64,000 nt of DNA, taken from contig JACUUC010000012.1 in assembly GCA_014859445.1 (NCBI GenBank), positions 21,553 to 85,552 on the forward strand, read 5' to 3'. Position 1 is the stretch's first letter. Each line of letters begins with the position of its first letter. This DNA is from Bacterioplanes sp. GTDB taxonomy: Bacteria; Pseudomonadota; Gammaproteobacteria; Pseudomonadales; Oceanobacteraceae. This document shows positions 33,667 to 41,773 of this stretch, piece after piece. The position numbers were made by a program, and so were the translations under genes. The notes below the pieces were generated by a model. That model worked only from the letters and a program-made list of their open reading frames with translations, ran no database searches and was not told the origin of the DNA.

Positions 33667-35013
33667 ATGATTAATAGCATGAACTGGGAGCAATTATTAT
33701 CACCTTTGCGGTATGGGGATGATGGTTCATCCAATGCCATTGAATTAGGTCGTAGTCCCTTCCATAAAGATTACGATCGGATTATTTTTTCATCGGCGTT
33801 TCGTCGTTTGGATCGTAAAACACAAGTTCATCCTTTGTCTGAAAATGATCACGTGCACAGCCGCTTAACCCACAGTTTGGAGGTCGGTTGTGTGGGGCGT
33901 TCGTTAGGAACGCGAGTGGGGCGAGCCTTGGCGAATCGACTGCCGGAAAAAGTCGATGCCAGTGATGTCGGCGCGTTAGTTCAAGCCGCCTGTTTAGCGC
34001 ATGATATTGGCAATCCACCGTTTGGACATACCGGCGAAGATGCGATTCGTCATTGGTGGCGAGCCCCCGAAAATGCGCATTTTCTTGACGGTTTGAGTGC
34101 ATTGGAACAAGCCGACTTACAAACCTTCGAGGGGAATGCGCAAGGTTTTCGTATTGTCACTCAGGTTGAGTCTCATCGTTTTCAGGGTGGAATGCGCTTA
34201 ACGTACGGTACCTTAGGTGCTTTTTTGAAGTACCCGTGGACGGTGGATTACGTTCAGCGTGGCGAAGCGAAAAAATTTGGCTGCTATCAAACAGAGCTTC
34301 CGATCATGCGTCAATTGGCGGAGAGTTTGGGATTGTTGGAAGTGAGCCAAAATCGGTGGTGTCGTCATCCTTTGGTGTATCTGCTCGAGGCTGCGGATGA
34401 TATTTGCTACGGTCTGATTGATCTTGAAGATGGTATCGAGATGGGCTTGTTGCAGTATGTCGAAGTCGAGGTGTTGTTACAGCCTTTGTTCGGATCGCAA
34501 TGGGTATTGATCAAGCCTCAGTTGGAGCAGGCCGATAATTTACGGCGACGTCTACAATCATTGCGAGGACTTGCCATGGAGGTGTTGGTCAATGCGATTT
34601 GTCAGGCGTTTCTCGAACAGGAACAACGTATGTTGACTGGTCAGCTGACCGGCGATTTGATTGATTACTGCCCTGTGGTTGTGCGTGATGTGGTGCAGCA
34701 GGCTAAGGACATGGCGCGCGAACGTATTTTTAAAGACAGTCGGAAGTTAGCAATAGAAATTGGTTCGTATTCGACCTTATCCATTTTGCTCGAAGGTTTT
34801 TTAGGCGCGGTTCGTGAGCGCGTTTTGGATGGCCGCGCCACGTTTCGTAATCAGCGGGTGTTAGAGTTGATGGGCAAGTCGGCCCCGCAAAATGATTGGA
34901 CATTGTATGAGGCTTACATGCGGGCGTTGGATTTTGTTTCCGGGATGACCGATAACTACGCCGCGCACATAGCACAGCAATTTTCTGGCTACCAACCGCC
35001 TGCTCGGAATTGA
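33667..35013 (+). CDS. dgt: Deoxyguanosinetriphosphate triphosphohydrolase-like protein
   Basis: A 448-residue HD-domain enzyme of the dGTPase group that removes triphosphate from dNTPs. Seen: RSPFHKDYDRIIFSSAFRRLDRKTQVHPL, the RLTHSLEVG helix, the metal site CLAHDIGNPPFGH (His-Asp near residue 110), and YLLEAADDICYGLIDLEDG (third metal ligand). The length matches the type 2 dGTPase-like proteins. AAGGA lies upstream of ATG 33667. Stand-alone gene between DUF2147 and lepB. Specificity for dGTP versus other dNTPs cannot be read from the sequence. Confidence 0.93.
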   Translation: MINSMNWEQLLSPLRYGDDGSSNAIELGRSPFHKDYDRIIFSSAFRRLDRKTQVHPLSENDHVHSRLTHSLEVGCVGRSLGTRVGRALANRLPEKVDASDVGALVQAACLAHDIGNPPFGHTGEDAIRHWWRAPENAHFLDGLSALEQADLQTFEGNAQGFRIVTQVESHRFQGGMRLTYGTLGAFLKYPWTVDYVQRGEAKKFGCYQTELPIMRQLAESLGLLEVSQNRWCRHPLVYLLEAADDICYGLIDLEDGIEMGLLQYVEVEVLLQPLFGSQWVLIKPQLEQADNLRRRLQSLRGLAMEVLVNAICQAFLEQEQRMLTGQLTGDLIDYCPVVVRDVVQQAKDMARERIFKDSRKLAIEIGSYSTLSILLEGFLGAVRERVLDGRATFRNQRVLELMGKSAPQNDWTLYEAYMRALDFVSGMTDNYAAHIAQQFSGYQPPARN

Positions 35014-35088
35014 GTTCCCTAACTACTCGCTATCTGTCCGGCTGGCGCGTAAAATTGCGCACTTATGGACTAATAACTAAGTGACGAT

Positions 35089-35919
35089 ATGAATATTGAT
35101 TTTCCCTTGATTCTGCTGGTGGCGACGTTTTTGACGGGTGCCGTGGTGTTACTCGATCGTTTCTGGTTGGCACAACGTCGCCAGTTGCAAGCGCAACGCT
35201 TGGCGGCTCAGGGTGCTTATGAGGATGACGTTAATGCAGCGGTTAAAGAATCCTTTTGGGTAGAACAATCTAAGTCCTTTTTCCCCGTATTGGCCATTGT
35301 GTTTGTTTTGCGCTCTTTTATTGCGGAGCCATTCCAAATACCGTCGGGTTCGATGGAACCTGGATTGATTCCCGGTGATTTTATTTTAGTGAGCAAGTTT
35401 CATTTTGGTTTGCGGATGCCCGTATGGGGACAGACTCTAGTGCCGATTCAGCAGCCACAGCGTGGAGATGTCATGGTGTTTTTTCCACCGGATGATCCAC
35501 GATATTTTATTAAGCGTGTGATTGGTTTGCCGGGTGATCAGGTACGCTATCGTGATCGTCAACTGTGGATTAATGGTGAGCGTGTTAGTACGTCTGTGTT
35601 AGGTGGCGAGCCTCGCCATGCACCAACACGAGTGGTTGCTGAAGAGCAGTTTGATGCCGCCAAGGCTACGGTGCAATGGGTTACTGCATTGGATTATCAA
35701 ACTCAGCAGCCCGTGCTGTGGGCAGGCCCTGAGGGCGAGTGGCAAGTGCCAGACGGCCATTATTTTACGATGGGGGATAATCGTGGAAATAGTGCCGATA
35801 GCCGCAGTTGGGGAATGGTGCCAGAGCGTAATGTGGTTGGCAAAGCCGTGGCTATTTGGATGCACTGGGATAGTTGGGGTAGTTTACCGTCTTTCAAGCG
35901 TAATGGTTGGATCGATTAA
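35089..35919 (+). CDS. lepB: Signal peptidase I
   Basis: A 276-residue type I signal peptidase that cuts signal peptides of exported proteins at the outer face of the inner membrane. Two N-terminal membrane segments (about 4-25 and 62-80) precede the catalytic Ser near residue 87 in PSGSMEPGLIPGDF and the general-base Lys near 141 in FIKRVIGLPGD. MGDNRGNSADSRSWG (box E) is complete. In many gammaproteobacteria lepB follows lepA and precedes rnc; here it stands alone after dgt, so it may be relocated or a second copy. Its stop overlaps a small membrane ORF. Confidence 0.97.
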   Translation: MNIDFPLILLVATFLTGAVVLLDRFWLAQRRQLQAQRLAAQGAYEDDVNAAVKESFWVEQSKSFFPVLAIVFVLRSFIAEPFQIPSGSMEPGLIPGDFILVSKFHFGLRMPVWGQTLVPIQQPQRGDVMVFFPPDDPRYFIKRVIGLPGDQVRYRDRQLWINGERVSTSVLGGEPRHAPTRVVAEEQFDAAKATVQWVTALDYQTQQPVLWAGPEGEWQVPDGHYFTMGDNRGNSADSRSWGMVPERNVVGKAVAIWMHWDSWGSLPSFKRNGWID

Positions 35920-36023
35920 TGGCGCCCAAGTCATCGTGTAGAGCTTGTCTGATCAGTCGCTGGGCGTTGGTGTTGTCGCTACTCGTGTTGATGGCGAGTG
36001 TTGTCTGGTTGCAGCACCCTTAA
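35919..36023 (+). CDS. Possible 34-residue membrane protein coupled to lepB
   Basis: A 34-codon frame begins with an ATG sharing a base with the lepB stop (TAATG), the same junction seen between several true gene pairs in this window. The product, MAPKSSCRACLISRWALVLS followed by a hydrophobic LLVLMASVVWLQHP, has a basic N-terminus and one membrane segment. No family recognised. The coupling and composition support it; the short length leaves doubt. Confidence 0.45.
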   Translation: MAPKSSCRACLISRWALVLSLLVLMASVVWLQHP

Positions 36024-36058
36024 GTCAATGGGTTGAATACCTATAAAAAATACGGTTT

Positions 36059-36089
36059 TTGACCTTTTGGTGCTTTCTTTTTTTATAAT
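36059..36089 (+). promoter_or_regulatory. Sigma-70-type promoter of the glutaredoxin-like gene
   Basis: TTGACC at 36059-36064 and a perfect TATAAT at 36084-36089 are 19 bases apart. Transcription would start near 36096. This rules out a start at 36067 for the next gene. Confidence 0.65.
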
Positions 36090-36138
36090 TAGGCTTACAA
36101 TGCCTCGCTTTCAAACGTCAATGCCGAACATTGTTATG

Positions 36139-36495
36139 ATGAGTCTGACCAGACAGTTGAAAGGGAAAGCACTGAATATTATTGATCGCGTATTGCCTGT
36201 GAAGCCGGTTGAGCGCAGCCTCAGCGAACAGTTGCAATTGAATCGCGAGTCGCGCCGCATGCAGTTGTATTTTTGCCGTACCTGCCCTTCGTCCATTGCC
36301 GTTAAGCGATATTGCGAAAAATTAGGTTTGCGTGTGGTTGAGAAAGATGTGGTGCGCGTGAGTGCCTATCGCAATGAGTTGGTCTGTGGCGGCGGTGAGC
36401 CGAAAGTTCCTTGTTTGAAAATCGACGACGAGCAGGGTGGTCGTTGGTTATACAGCTCGGATGCGATTATGAGGTATTTAAACCAACGCTTTTAA
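36139..36495 (+). CDS. Glutaredoxin/GST-N-like domain protein with a monothiol motif
   Basis: About 118 residues from ATG 36139 (MSLTRQLKGKALNIIDRVLP). The N-terminal helix is followed by a glutaredoxin-like domain: LYFCRTCPSS in place of the usual CPYC/CPFC, and VPCLKIDDEQGG with the cis-proline, ending LYSSDAIMRYLNQRF. The active site is therefore CPSS, a single cysteine in the redox position, although Cys three residues before it gives a shifted CRTC. Several in-frame ATGs lie upstream (36100, 36121, 36136) and none has a clear ribosome binding site; I choose 36139 because homologues begin near this helix. Confidence 0.8.
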   Translation: MSLTRQLKGKALNIIDRVLPVKPVERSLSEQLQLNRESRRMQLYFCRTCPSSIAVKRYCEKLGLRVVEKDVVRVSAYRNELVCGGGEPKVPCLKIDDEQGGRWLYSSDAIMRYLNQRF

Positions 36496-36572
36496 TCGAC
36501 ATCTGACTTAATTCCCCCTTTGTTTCAGCCATCTGTTTGTTATGCTCTCCCTTTTCGTTGAGAGTGCTTCGT

Positions 36573-37547
36573 ATGCCAATCATTTCGTCCAGTTATCAAG
36601 CGCCATTGGCGTTGCGTAATGGCTATGTACAAAGCATTTATCCAACGCTATTTCGCTCGTTAGACATTTCCGACTTACAGCGTGAGCGCATTGAGACGAG
36701 TGATGGTGATTTCTTGGATTTGGATTGGTATCGACAAGGCAGTCAAGATTTAGTCATTGTCTCTCATGGTTTGGAGGGCCACTCCCGACGCCCGTATGTA
36801 CTGGGAATCATGCAAGAAGCGCATCGTGTTGGCTGGGATTCACTGAGTTGGAATTTTCGAACGTGCAGTGGAACCCCCAACCGTTTGCCACGCACGTATC
36901 ACAGTGCGGCAACCGATGATTTGCATCGCGTCGTTGCCTATGCCCATCAGCAAGGGTATCGGCGTATCCATTTGGTGGGTTTTTCCATGGGCGGCAACTT
37001 GAGCTTGGTGTATGCCAGCCGTGATCGCGCTTGGCTGCCCAGCAGCGTAGTAGGCATGGTGGTGTTTTCTGTCCCTTGTGATTTACGCGCCAGTGCCTAT
37101 GCTTTGGCAAAACGTCGTAACCGGATTTTTATGTGGCGTTTTTTGCGAGATTTAAAAGTCAAAATGGCCACGAAATCGGCTCAGTATCCTGAGCTGGTGT
37201 CACTGGATGGTTACGATCAAATTCGAACCTTTCGTGAGTTTGATGATCGCTATACTGCCCCTCTGCATGGCTTTCGGGATGCACATGATTATTGGCAGCA
37301 GGCTAGCGCAGGACAATATTTACACGAGTTGGCGATTCCTACCTTGATCGTGAATGCCCTTGACGACCCATTTCTAGCGCCATCGTGTTACCCGCAAGAA
37401 CAGGCCCGTGTTTCTTCTCGTTTGTGGTTGGAGATGCCAAAACACGGTGGTCATGTGGGATTTGTGACACGAAGTGGCGATGGTCACTATTGGTCTGAGC
37501 GCAGAGCTCTGGCGTTTTTACAGGCACTCGATCACTCGAGCGAGTGA
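36573..37547 (+). CDS. YheT-like alpha/beta hydrolase
   Basis: A 324-residue hydrolase of the YheT/EMB8 group. Seen: VSHGLEGHSRRPYVLGIM (oxyanion region), WDSLSWNFRTCSGTPNRLPRTYHS typical of the group, the nucleophile Ser in LVGFSMGGNLSL (about residue 144), an Asp in NALDDPFL and the His in KHGGHVGFV. The start ATG 36573 (MPIISSSYQAP) fits the family; the frame is open from 36537. Likely a cytoplasmic esterase, substrate unknown. Its stop codon lies within a 22-base palindrome. Convergent with an AraC gene. Confidence 0.92.
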   Translation: MPIISSSYQAPLALRNGYVQSIYPTLFRSLDISDLQRERIETSDGDFLDLDWYRQGSQDLVIVSHGLEGHSRRPYVLGIMQEAHRVGWDSLSWNFRTCSGTPNRLPRTYHSAATDDLHRVVAYAHQQGYRRIHLVGFSMGGNLSLVYASRDRAWLPSSVVGMVVFSVPCDLRASAYALAKRRNRIFMWRFLRDLKVKMATKSAQYPELVSLDGYDQIRTFREFDDRYTAPLHGFRDAHDYWQQASAGQYLHELAIPTLIVNALDDPFLAPSCYPQEQARVSSRLWLEMPKHGGHVGFVTRSGDGHYWSERRALAFLQALDHSSE

Positions 37548-37550
37548 TCG
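37529..37550. terminator. Perfect palindrome over the end of the YheT-like gene
   Basis: CGATCACTCG and its exact complement are separated by AG, making a 22-base palindrome that includes the stop codon. It lies 19 bp from the stop of the convergent AraC gene. No T-run follows on either strand, so it is probably a bidirectional 3'-end hairpin rather than an intrinsic terminator. Confidence 0.45.
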
Positions 37551-37568
37551 GAAGTTGCCGCGATGTCA

Positions 37569-38630
37569 CTAACCGTTGACGACGCGTAATACGGGCGTTA
37601 CACGGTGATCAAGGCGAAATTGTGCTGGGCTTTGTTGCATCTCTTTGATGAAAATACGGTCGAGAGTGCGACGTCCGGAAAGACCAATGGACAAGGCAAT
37701 CTGTTCGATGTTTTCATCGGTGTTGATGAGCATGCTTTTAGCGGTTTCAATACGAACGTGGGTGACAATTTGCTTTAATGACGTTGCTTCACGATGCAGG
37801 TGGCGGTTAAGCGTTCGTGCTGAGATATGGAAATAGTCAGCCACTTCTTGTTGGTTCGCGTTCATGCGAATTTTTTGTTGCATCAGTGCTTTGCGAATGC
37901 GTTCGGCCAGAGAGCCTGAGCGCGCTAATTTACGATACTGCTCCTCAACTTCGCGCTTCATCATGTTCAGAATGTGAGGGTTGGTATTGTGTAAGCCTTC
38001 ATCTAACCATTTGCTATGAAACTGGATTGAGCATTCATCGCTATTAAACTGGATCTGAGTCGACCACGCTTGCTCGTATTGTTGGCTGTATTGTGTGGCT
38101 GGGAATGGTAACGCAATTTGGTTGATTTGCATTTCTTTACCACACAGTTGTTTCAACCAATTGAGCAATGTACTGATGATGATTTCAGTACGATGACGCT
38201 GGGTGGACAAGATGGCATTATCGGCCACTGGCAACTTGACTTTGATGACGTTGTCACGTGTGCGTGTTACTTGGACTTCAAGTTGGCTACAGAGTAATGT
38301 CGAAAACTTTTCGAGGTAATACAGTGCTTCGCGCAGTGTGTTGCAACACAAGAATAAGTGCTGCAACTGACAACTGGTGTGTGCATTGAATTTGTGTGCA
38401 GGCTGAACGCATAAGGATTCATTATGGGCGGACTGAATCAAACGAGTAATGAGAAAATCCGCGTCGTCCGCATTGATGCGTCCATCGGGATCTCGCAGTT
38501 GCTTAAAGACGCGCTGTATCGCACCGGAGTCATCCAAGCTTTCGTCAAAAAACTGTGGCCCAACGACTTCGAGTAACGGGCGAATCAGTGCCGTAGATAA
38601 GTAGCCTTGTTCTGTATTCATAAGCGCCAT
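37569..38630 (-). CDS. AraC-family regulator (arabinose-binding-like N-terminal domain)
   Basis: A 353-residue regulator. Residues about 20-210 match the AraC-binding-like domain (PF12625 type) found in OruR/VirS-like proteins, with RYREALYYLEKF-like LREALYYLEKFSTLL. The C-terminal 100 residues are an AraC DNA-binding domain: QQEVADYFHISARTLNRHLHRE (first HTH) and IEQIALSIGLSGRRTLDRIF (second). It is convergent with the YheT gene. A 15-bp palindrome lies 88 bp upstream and could be its own operator. Targets unknown. Confidence 0.9.
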   Translation of the reverse strand: MALMNTEQGYLSTALIRPLLEVVGPQFFDESLDDSGAIQRVFKQLRDPDGRINADDADFLITRLIQSAHNESLCVQPAHKFNAHTSCQLQHLFLCCNTLREALYYLEKFSTLLCSQLEVQVTRTRDNVIKVKLPVADNAILSTQRHRTEIIISTLLNWLKQLCGKEMQINQIALPFPATQYSQQYEQAWSTQIQFNSDECSIQFHSKWLDEGLHNTNPHILNMMKREVEEQYRKLARSGSLAERIRKALMQQKIRMNANQQEVADYFHISARTLNRHLHREATSLKQIVTHVRIETAKSMLINTDENIEQIALSIGLSGRRTLDRIFIKEMQQSPAQFRLDHRVTPVLRVVNG

Positions 38631-39178
38631 GAGAGTTCTTAGTTAAGCCAGTGTCATCATCCATGCTGATTCATGATGCCAAATCACGATACGCAGCGTT
38701 GGTATGATAAACCAATGTGACAAAATTTGTCAGCTCGGCCATGGTTAATGGAATAACATAGCAAGAGACGTAAGTCGTACATGCCAGTCGTATTTCGTTG
38801 TTGTTGTTTAAACAATAGGACGAGAATAAATGCGTTGTACAGATAAATAGCATCAATCTAGTCATTTCTGGTTAGTTATTAGACAATAATTGCAGAGCAT
38901 TGTCATAAGTAATCTTAGAAAGTGGGAGCTGGATCACATTTATATTGATAAAAATAGCATGATGTTGGCCGGAAAAGAAAAGTCAGTTTTTCTGGCTGGC
39001 GCATTTTGTGTGATTGAATCCAGCGGGATGTTGTGGGGTGTGTTGTTAAGCCATCTTGATTGTTGTTTTTACACGACAAATAGTCTGTGAAATGGATCAT
39101 GATTTCGGGCTTTATAGGGTTTTTTGTTATTGAATTTGTGGTAAGTTATGTATCTCTTATAACTTTGAGTAATATAGA
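38631..39178. other. AT-rich 548-bp intergenic region
   Basis: This gap is visibly richer in A and T than the genes around it. It contains the TGACAAAATTTGTCA palindrome near its left end, facing the AraC gene. A 66-codon frame from TTG at 38890 has no ribosome binding site and no protein-like features, so I do not call it. Several TATAAT-like stretches are present but none has a good -35. Confidence 0.5.
38718..38732. promoter_or_regulatory. Perfect palindrome upstream of the AraC gene
   Basis: TGACAAAATTTGTCA is a 7-1-7 perfect inverted repeat, 88 bp upstream of the AraC-family start at 38630. This size fits a dimeric regulator's operator. It stands within AT-rich DNA, which raises the chance of coincidence. 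Confidence 0.4.
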
Positions 39179-39577
39179 TTGTTTGGTGTTACTTCTGCAC
39201 GTAAGCCGACAACTTGGATTGGTTCCGATGGTGTGATTTATCACGACCTGACTGGATTCAGCCGCTTGAGCTTAGAATTGGTTAAGTATCTCTATAGCCA
39301 GCGCTTACGTTTGTCGGCCAAGGGGCCGCATCGTGTGGTTGTTTTGGCACCCGATATTTTGACGGTGGAGTTTGAAGTGCAATTGTTTGCTTCAAATCCC
39401 GCCATGCTTCGCAGTGTTGCGGCCATGGCGATTGTGGGGCAGGCGTTTATGGTGCGACATTTAACCTCGATGTTCCTTTCTTACCACGCACCAGGCTATC
39501 CGGTGCGCTTATTTGATAGCATTCATGATGCCACTGAGTGGTTGCAGGGCCAGCCGATTCAGCAGCAACTGGGCTAA
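39179..39577 (+). CDS. Hypothetical protein, possibly STAS/SpoIIAA-like
   Basis: A 132-residue frame from TTG 39179; an in-frame stop lies just before it, so no earlier start is possible. GAGT lies 9 bases before the TTG. The middle (VVVLAPDILTVEFEVQLFA) and the end (GYPVRLFDSIHDATEWLQGQ) look like the SpoIIAA/STAS-like proteins, whose last helix typically carries such a DxxxAxxWL pattern. A GTG at 39232 is an alternative start. It converges with the MaoC gene with a 4-base overlap. The fold assignment is tentative. Confidence 0.6.
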   Translation: MFGVTSARKPTTWIGSDGVIYHDLTGFSRLSLELVKYLYSQRLRLSAKGPHRVVVLAPDILTVEFEVQLFASNPAMLRSVAAMAIVGQAFMVRHLTSMFLSYHAPGYPVRLFDSIHDATEWLQGQPIQQQLG

Positions 39578-40452
39578 TAAGGTGTCAATGTTCCTCTGGC
39601 GTGTACACGCTGATTGTCTATAGCTCGAATGTCAAATTCAGTGATCTGTTGTTCATTGATTTGATAGTGCAGATCGACTTGATTCGGTAAAAAAATGGGT
39701 TGTTTGAAGGCAATGTCTAATGTGCCGCTATTCGTATGGCTACACAGCGCTGCCGCCACTCTCGCCATGCTCCACATGCCGTGAGCAATATGGCGCTTAA
39801 AGCCAAATAGCTTGGCACTGAATGCAAACAAGTGGATGGGATTTGAGTCGCCGGAGATGCTGGCATAACGTCGACCTAAATCACGGCCAAGCGTCCAGCG
39901 CTCGGTATGACGATAGGATGGTAATGCTGGCGTTAAGGCGGTTTTGTCAATGGTTGCTGTGTGTGTCTGAGGCTTGGCTTTTCGTGCCAACATCACACTG
40001 GATTCTTGCCAGATGATGTCACCTGCGCGACTGATGTCCGTTTGTATGGAAAACTCGATTCCTCGTGGAGTCTCTACGCAGTCACTCAGGTAACAATGCA
40101 CATCGAGTGGCTCTTCGATCCGAATGGGACGATGTTGTTGAATGCGATTGCGTATGTGTACTAATCCCATGACATTGAGGGGGAATTGATGATGTAGCAT
40201 CAGTTCCATGTGGAGTGAAAACGCCATCAGATGGGGGTAGCTGATGGGTAGGTATGGGCTGTGTTGATCAAATCCACAAATCCGAGCATAGCGTATGACA
40301 TCACGCCGTCTGGCTTGTTGGTTGACTAAAAAGGCATTCAGCGGTGGCAGTTCGGGCTGAGGTTGTGTGTTGGTTTTACGGCGCAAGGCACGCAGGTATT
40401 GTAGCCACTGCTGTGGTGGTTCGCGGTAATCTAGACGAATCGCGGAAGACAT
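39574..40452 (-). CDS. MaoC-like hotdog hydratase
   Basis: A 292-residue protein with a MaoC/hydratase-2 domain in its C-terminal half: RYASISGDSNPIHLFAFSAKLFGFKRHIAHGMWSMA (residues about 207-243), where the Asp and His of GDSNPIH are the catalytic pair in enoyl-CoA hydratases. The N-terminal half (about 1-160) is the degenerate second hotdog. Such proteins hydrate trans-2-enoyl-CoA or act in fatty acid and polyketide steps. It is divergent from the following AraC gene, which likely controls it. The substrate is unknown. Confidence 0.88.
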   Translation of the reverse strand: MSSAIRLDYREPPQQWLQYLRALRRKTNTQPQPELPPLNAFLVNQQARRRDVIRYARICGFDQHSPYLPISYPHLMAFSLHMELMLHHQFPLNVMGLVHIRNRIQQHRPIRIEEPLDVHCYLSDCVETPRGIEFSIQTDISRAGDIIWQESSVMLARKAKPQTHTATIDKTALTPALPSYRHTERWTLGRDLGRRYASISGDSNPIHLFAFSAKLFGFKRHIAHGMWSMARVAAALCSHTNSGTLDIAFKQPIFLPNQVDLHYQINEQQITEFDIRAIDNQRVHARGTLTPY

Positions 40453-40658
40453 AGCACATATTCCATTGGGGGCGACATTGGAGGAAAGAGGTCAGTGTAA
40501 GAGGGGCGTGGCGGCCTCTCATTGGCGCAGGATTCGCGATGATTCGTCAGTTGGGTCAATCGGAGCTTGCGTCACCATGATGATCTGGCAAAATCAGTCA
40601 ACGTTATCTCATCGTCAAATAGAATAATGACAGACAACCATAGGATGATTGACTCACC

Positions 40659-41681
40659 ATGTCTTCAAACATAGCCGAACTGCAAGATTCTAGCGTGATG
40701 GTACAAATGGCGTACCAAGCCATGTTGGCCATGGGCGTGGACACGGCGACCGTGTTGTCTCGTATGGGAATCACGCCAGCTATGTTGCACGATCGCCATG
40801 CGCGTACCCCACACGATGCCCAATTGCTGTTTTGGTCCGTCTTGGAAGAGGTGACGCAGGATCCGGATGTGGGTTTGCATCTGGGTGAGAACATGCCCGT
40901 TTATCAGGGACAGGTGTTGCAGTATTTGTTTTTGTCCAGTGCGACATTTGGTGACGGTTTATCGCGCGCCCTGAATTATCAACGTTTGTTAAGTGATGCA
41001 TCGCAGGCTTCGATGGGAGAAGAGGGCGGTATGGCGTATCTTCATGTTGATTCGCTCAGTCCGAATGTCATGGGGTTGCGGCATTTAAATGAATGCATGG
41101 TGTTGGGGCTAATCTCTTTTTTTCGCTACGTCACGGATCAGGCATTCGTCCCAGCTAAAATAGAGTTCAGTCATGCCAGTGGAGGTTCAGCACAAGAGCA
41201 TGAACGTATTTTTGCTTGTCCTGTGCACTTTGGTTGTGAGCAAACACGGCTGTATTTTGATGCCAAGGTGTTGCAACTGCCTTCCTCTCATGCCGAACCC
41301 GAGTTATTGCAACTGCATGAGAAATTAGCCAGTGAGCACGTTGCAAAATTAGAACGACAGGATGTTGTGGCGCGTGTTTATCGCGTGCTGGGTGAGATTT
41401 TGGAGACGGGTGAGGTAACCTTGGATCAGGTTGCAGCACGGTTGGCGATGAAGCCACGAACCTTGCGAACGCGATTGGCCGAAGCGGATACCAATTTCAA
41501 TCAGTTGTTGGCTAACTACCGCTGCAATTTGGCTAAGCGGCTGTTGACACAAACGCATGAAAGTATTGATGAAATTGTCTATTTGACGGGATTTTCAGAG
41601 CCGAGTACGTTTTATCGCGCGTTTAAGCGTTGGACGCAGATGACGCCCATCGAATATCGTCAACGACGGCATCGTTCCTGA
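40659..41681 (+). CDS. AraC-family regulator, OruR-like
   Basis: A 340-residue regulator of the same type as the one at 37569-38630. The N-terminal domain (about 15-200) has the arabinose-binding-like fold (VGLHLGENMPVYQGQVLQYLFLSS). The DNA-binding part has LDQVAARLAMKPRTLRTRLAEA and IDEIVYLTGFSEPSTFYRAFKRWTQMTP, where the latter is the signature helix of the family. It is divergent from the MaoC gene across 206 bp, so it probably controls that gene. Ligand unknown. Confidence 0.93.
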   Translation: MSSNIAELQDSSVMVQMAYQAMLAMGVDTATVLSRMGITPAMLHDRHARTPHDAQLLFWSVLEEVTQDPDVGLHLGENMPVYQGQVLQYLFLSSATFGDGLSRALNYQRLLSDASQASMGEEGGMAYLHVDSLSPNVMGLRHLNECMVLGLISFFRYVTDQAFVPAKIEFSHASGGSAQEHERIFACPVHFGCEQTRLYFDAKVLQLPSSHAEPELLQLHEKLASEHVAKLERQDVVARVYRVLGEILETGEVTLDQVAARLAMKPRTLRTRLAEADTNFNQLLANYRCNLAKRLLTQTHESIDEIVYLTGFSEPSTFYRAFKRWTQMTPIEYRQRRHRS

Positions 41682-41773
41682 ACGACCCCTTCATGGGTAT
41701 TCTTCCGCGGCTGATCAACATTCAAGTACTGGCCATCATGGCCGATAACGAATGCATGAGAGGAGTGTGACTT

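Noticed and set aside
38890..39090. 66-codon TTG frame in the AT-rich gap
   Set aside because: Weak start, no binding site, no recognised features.
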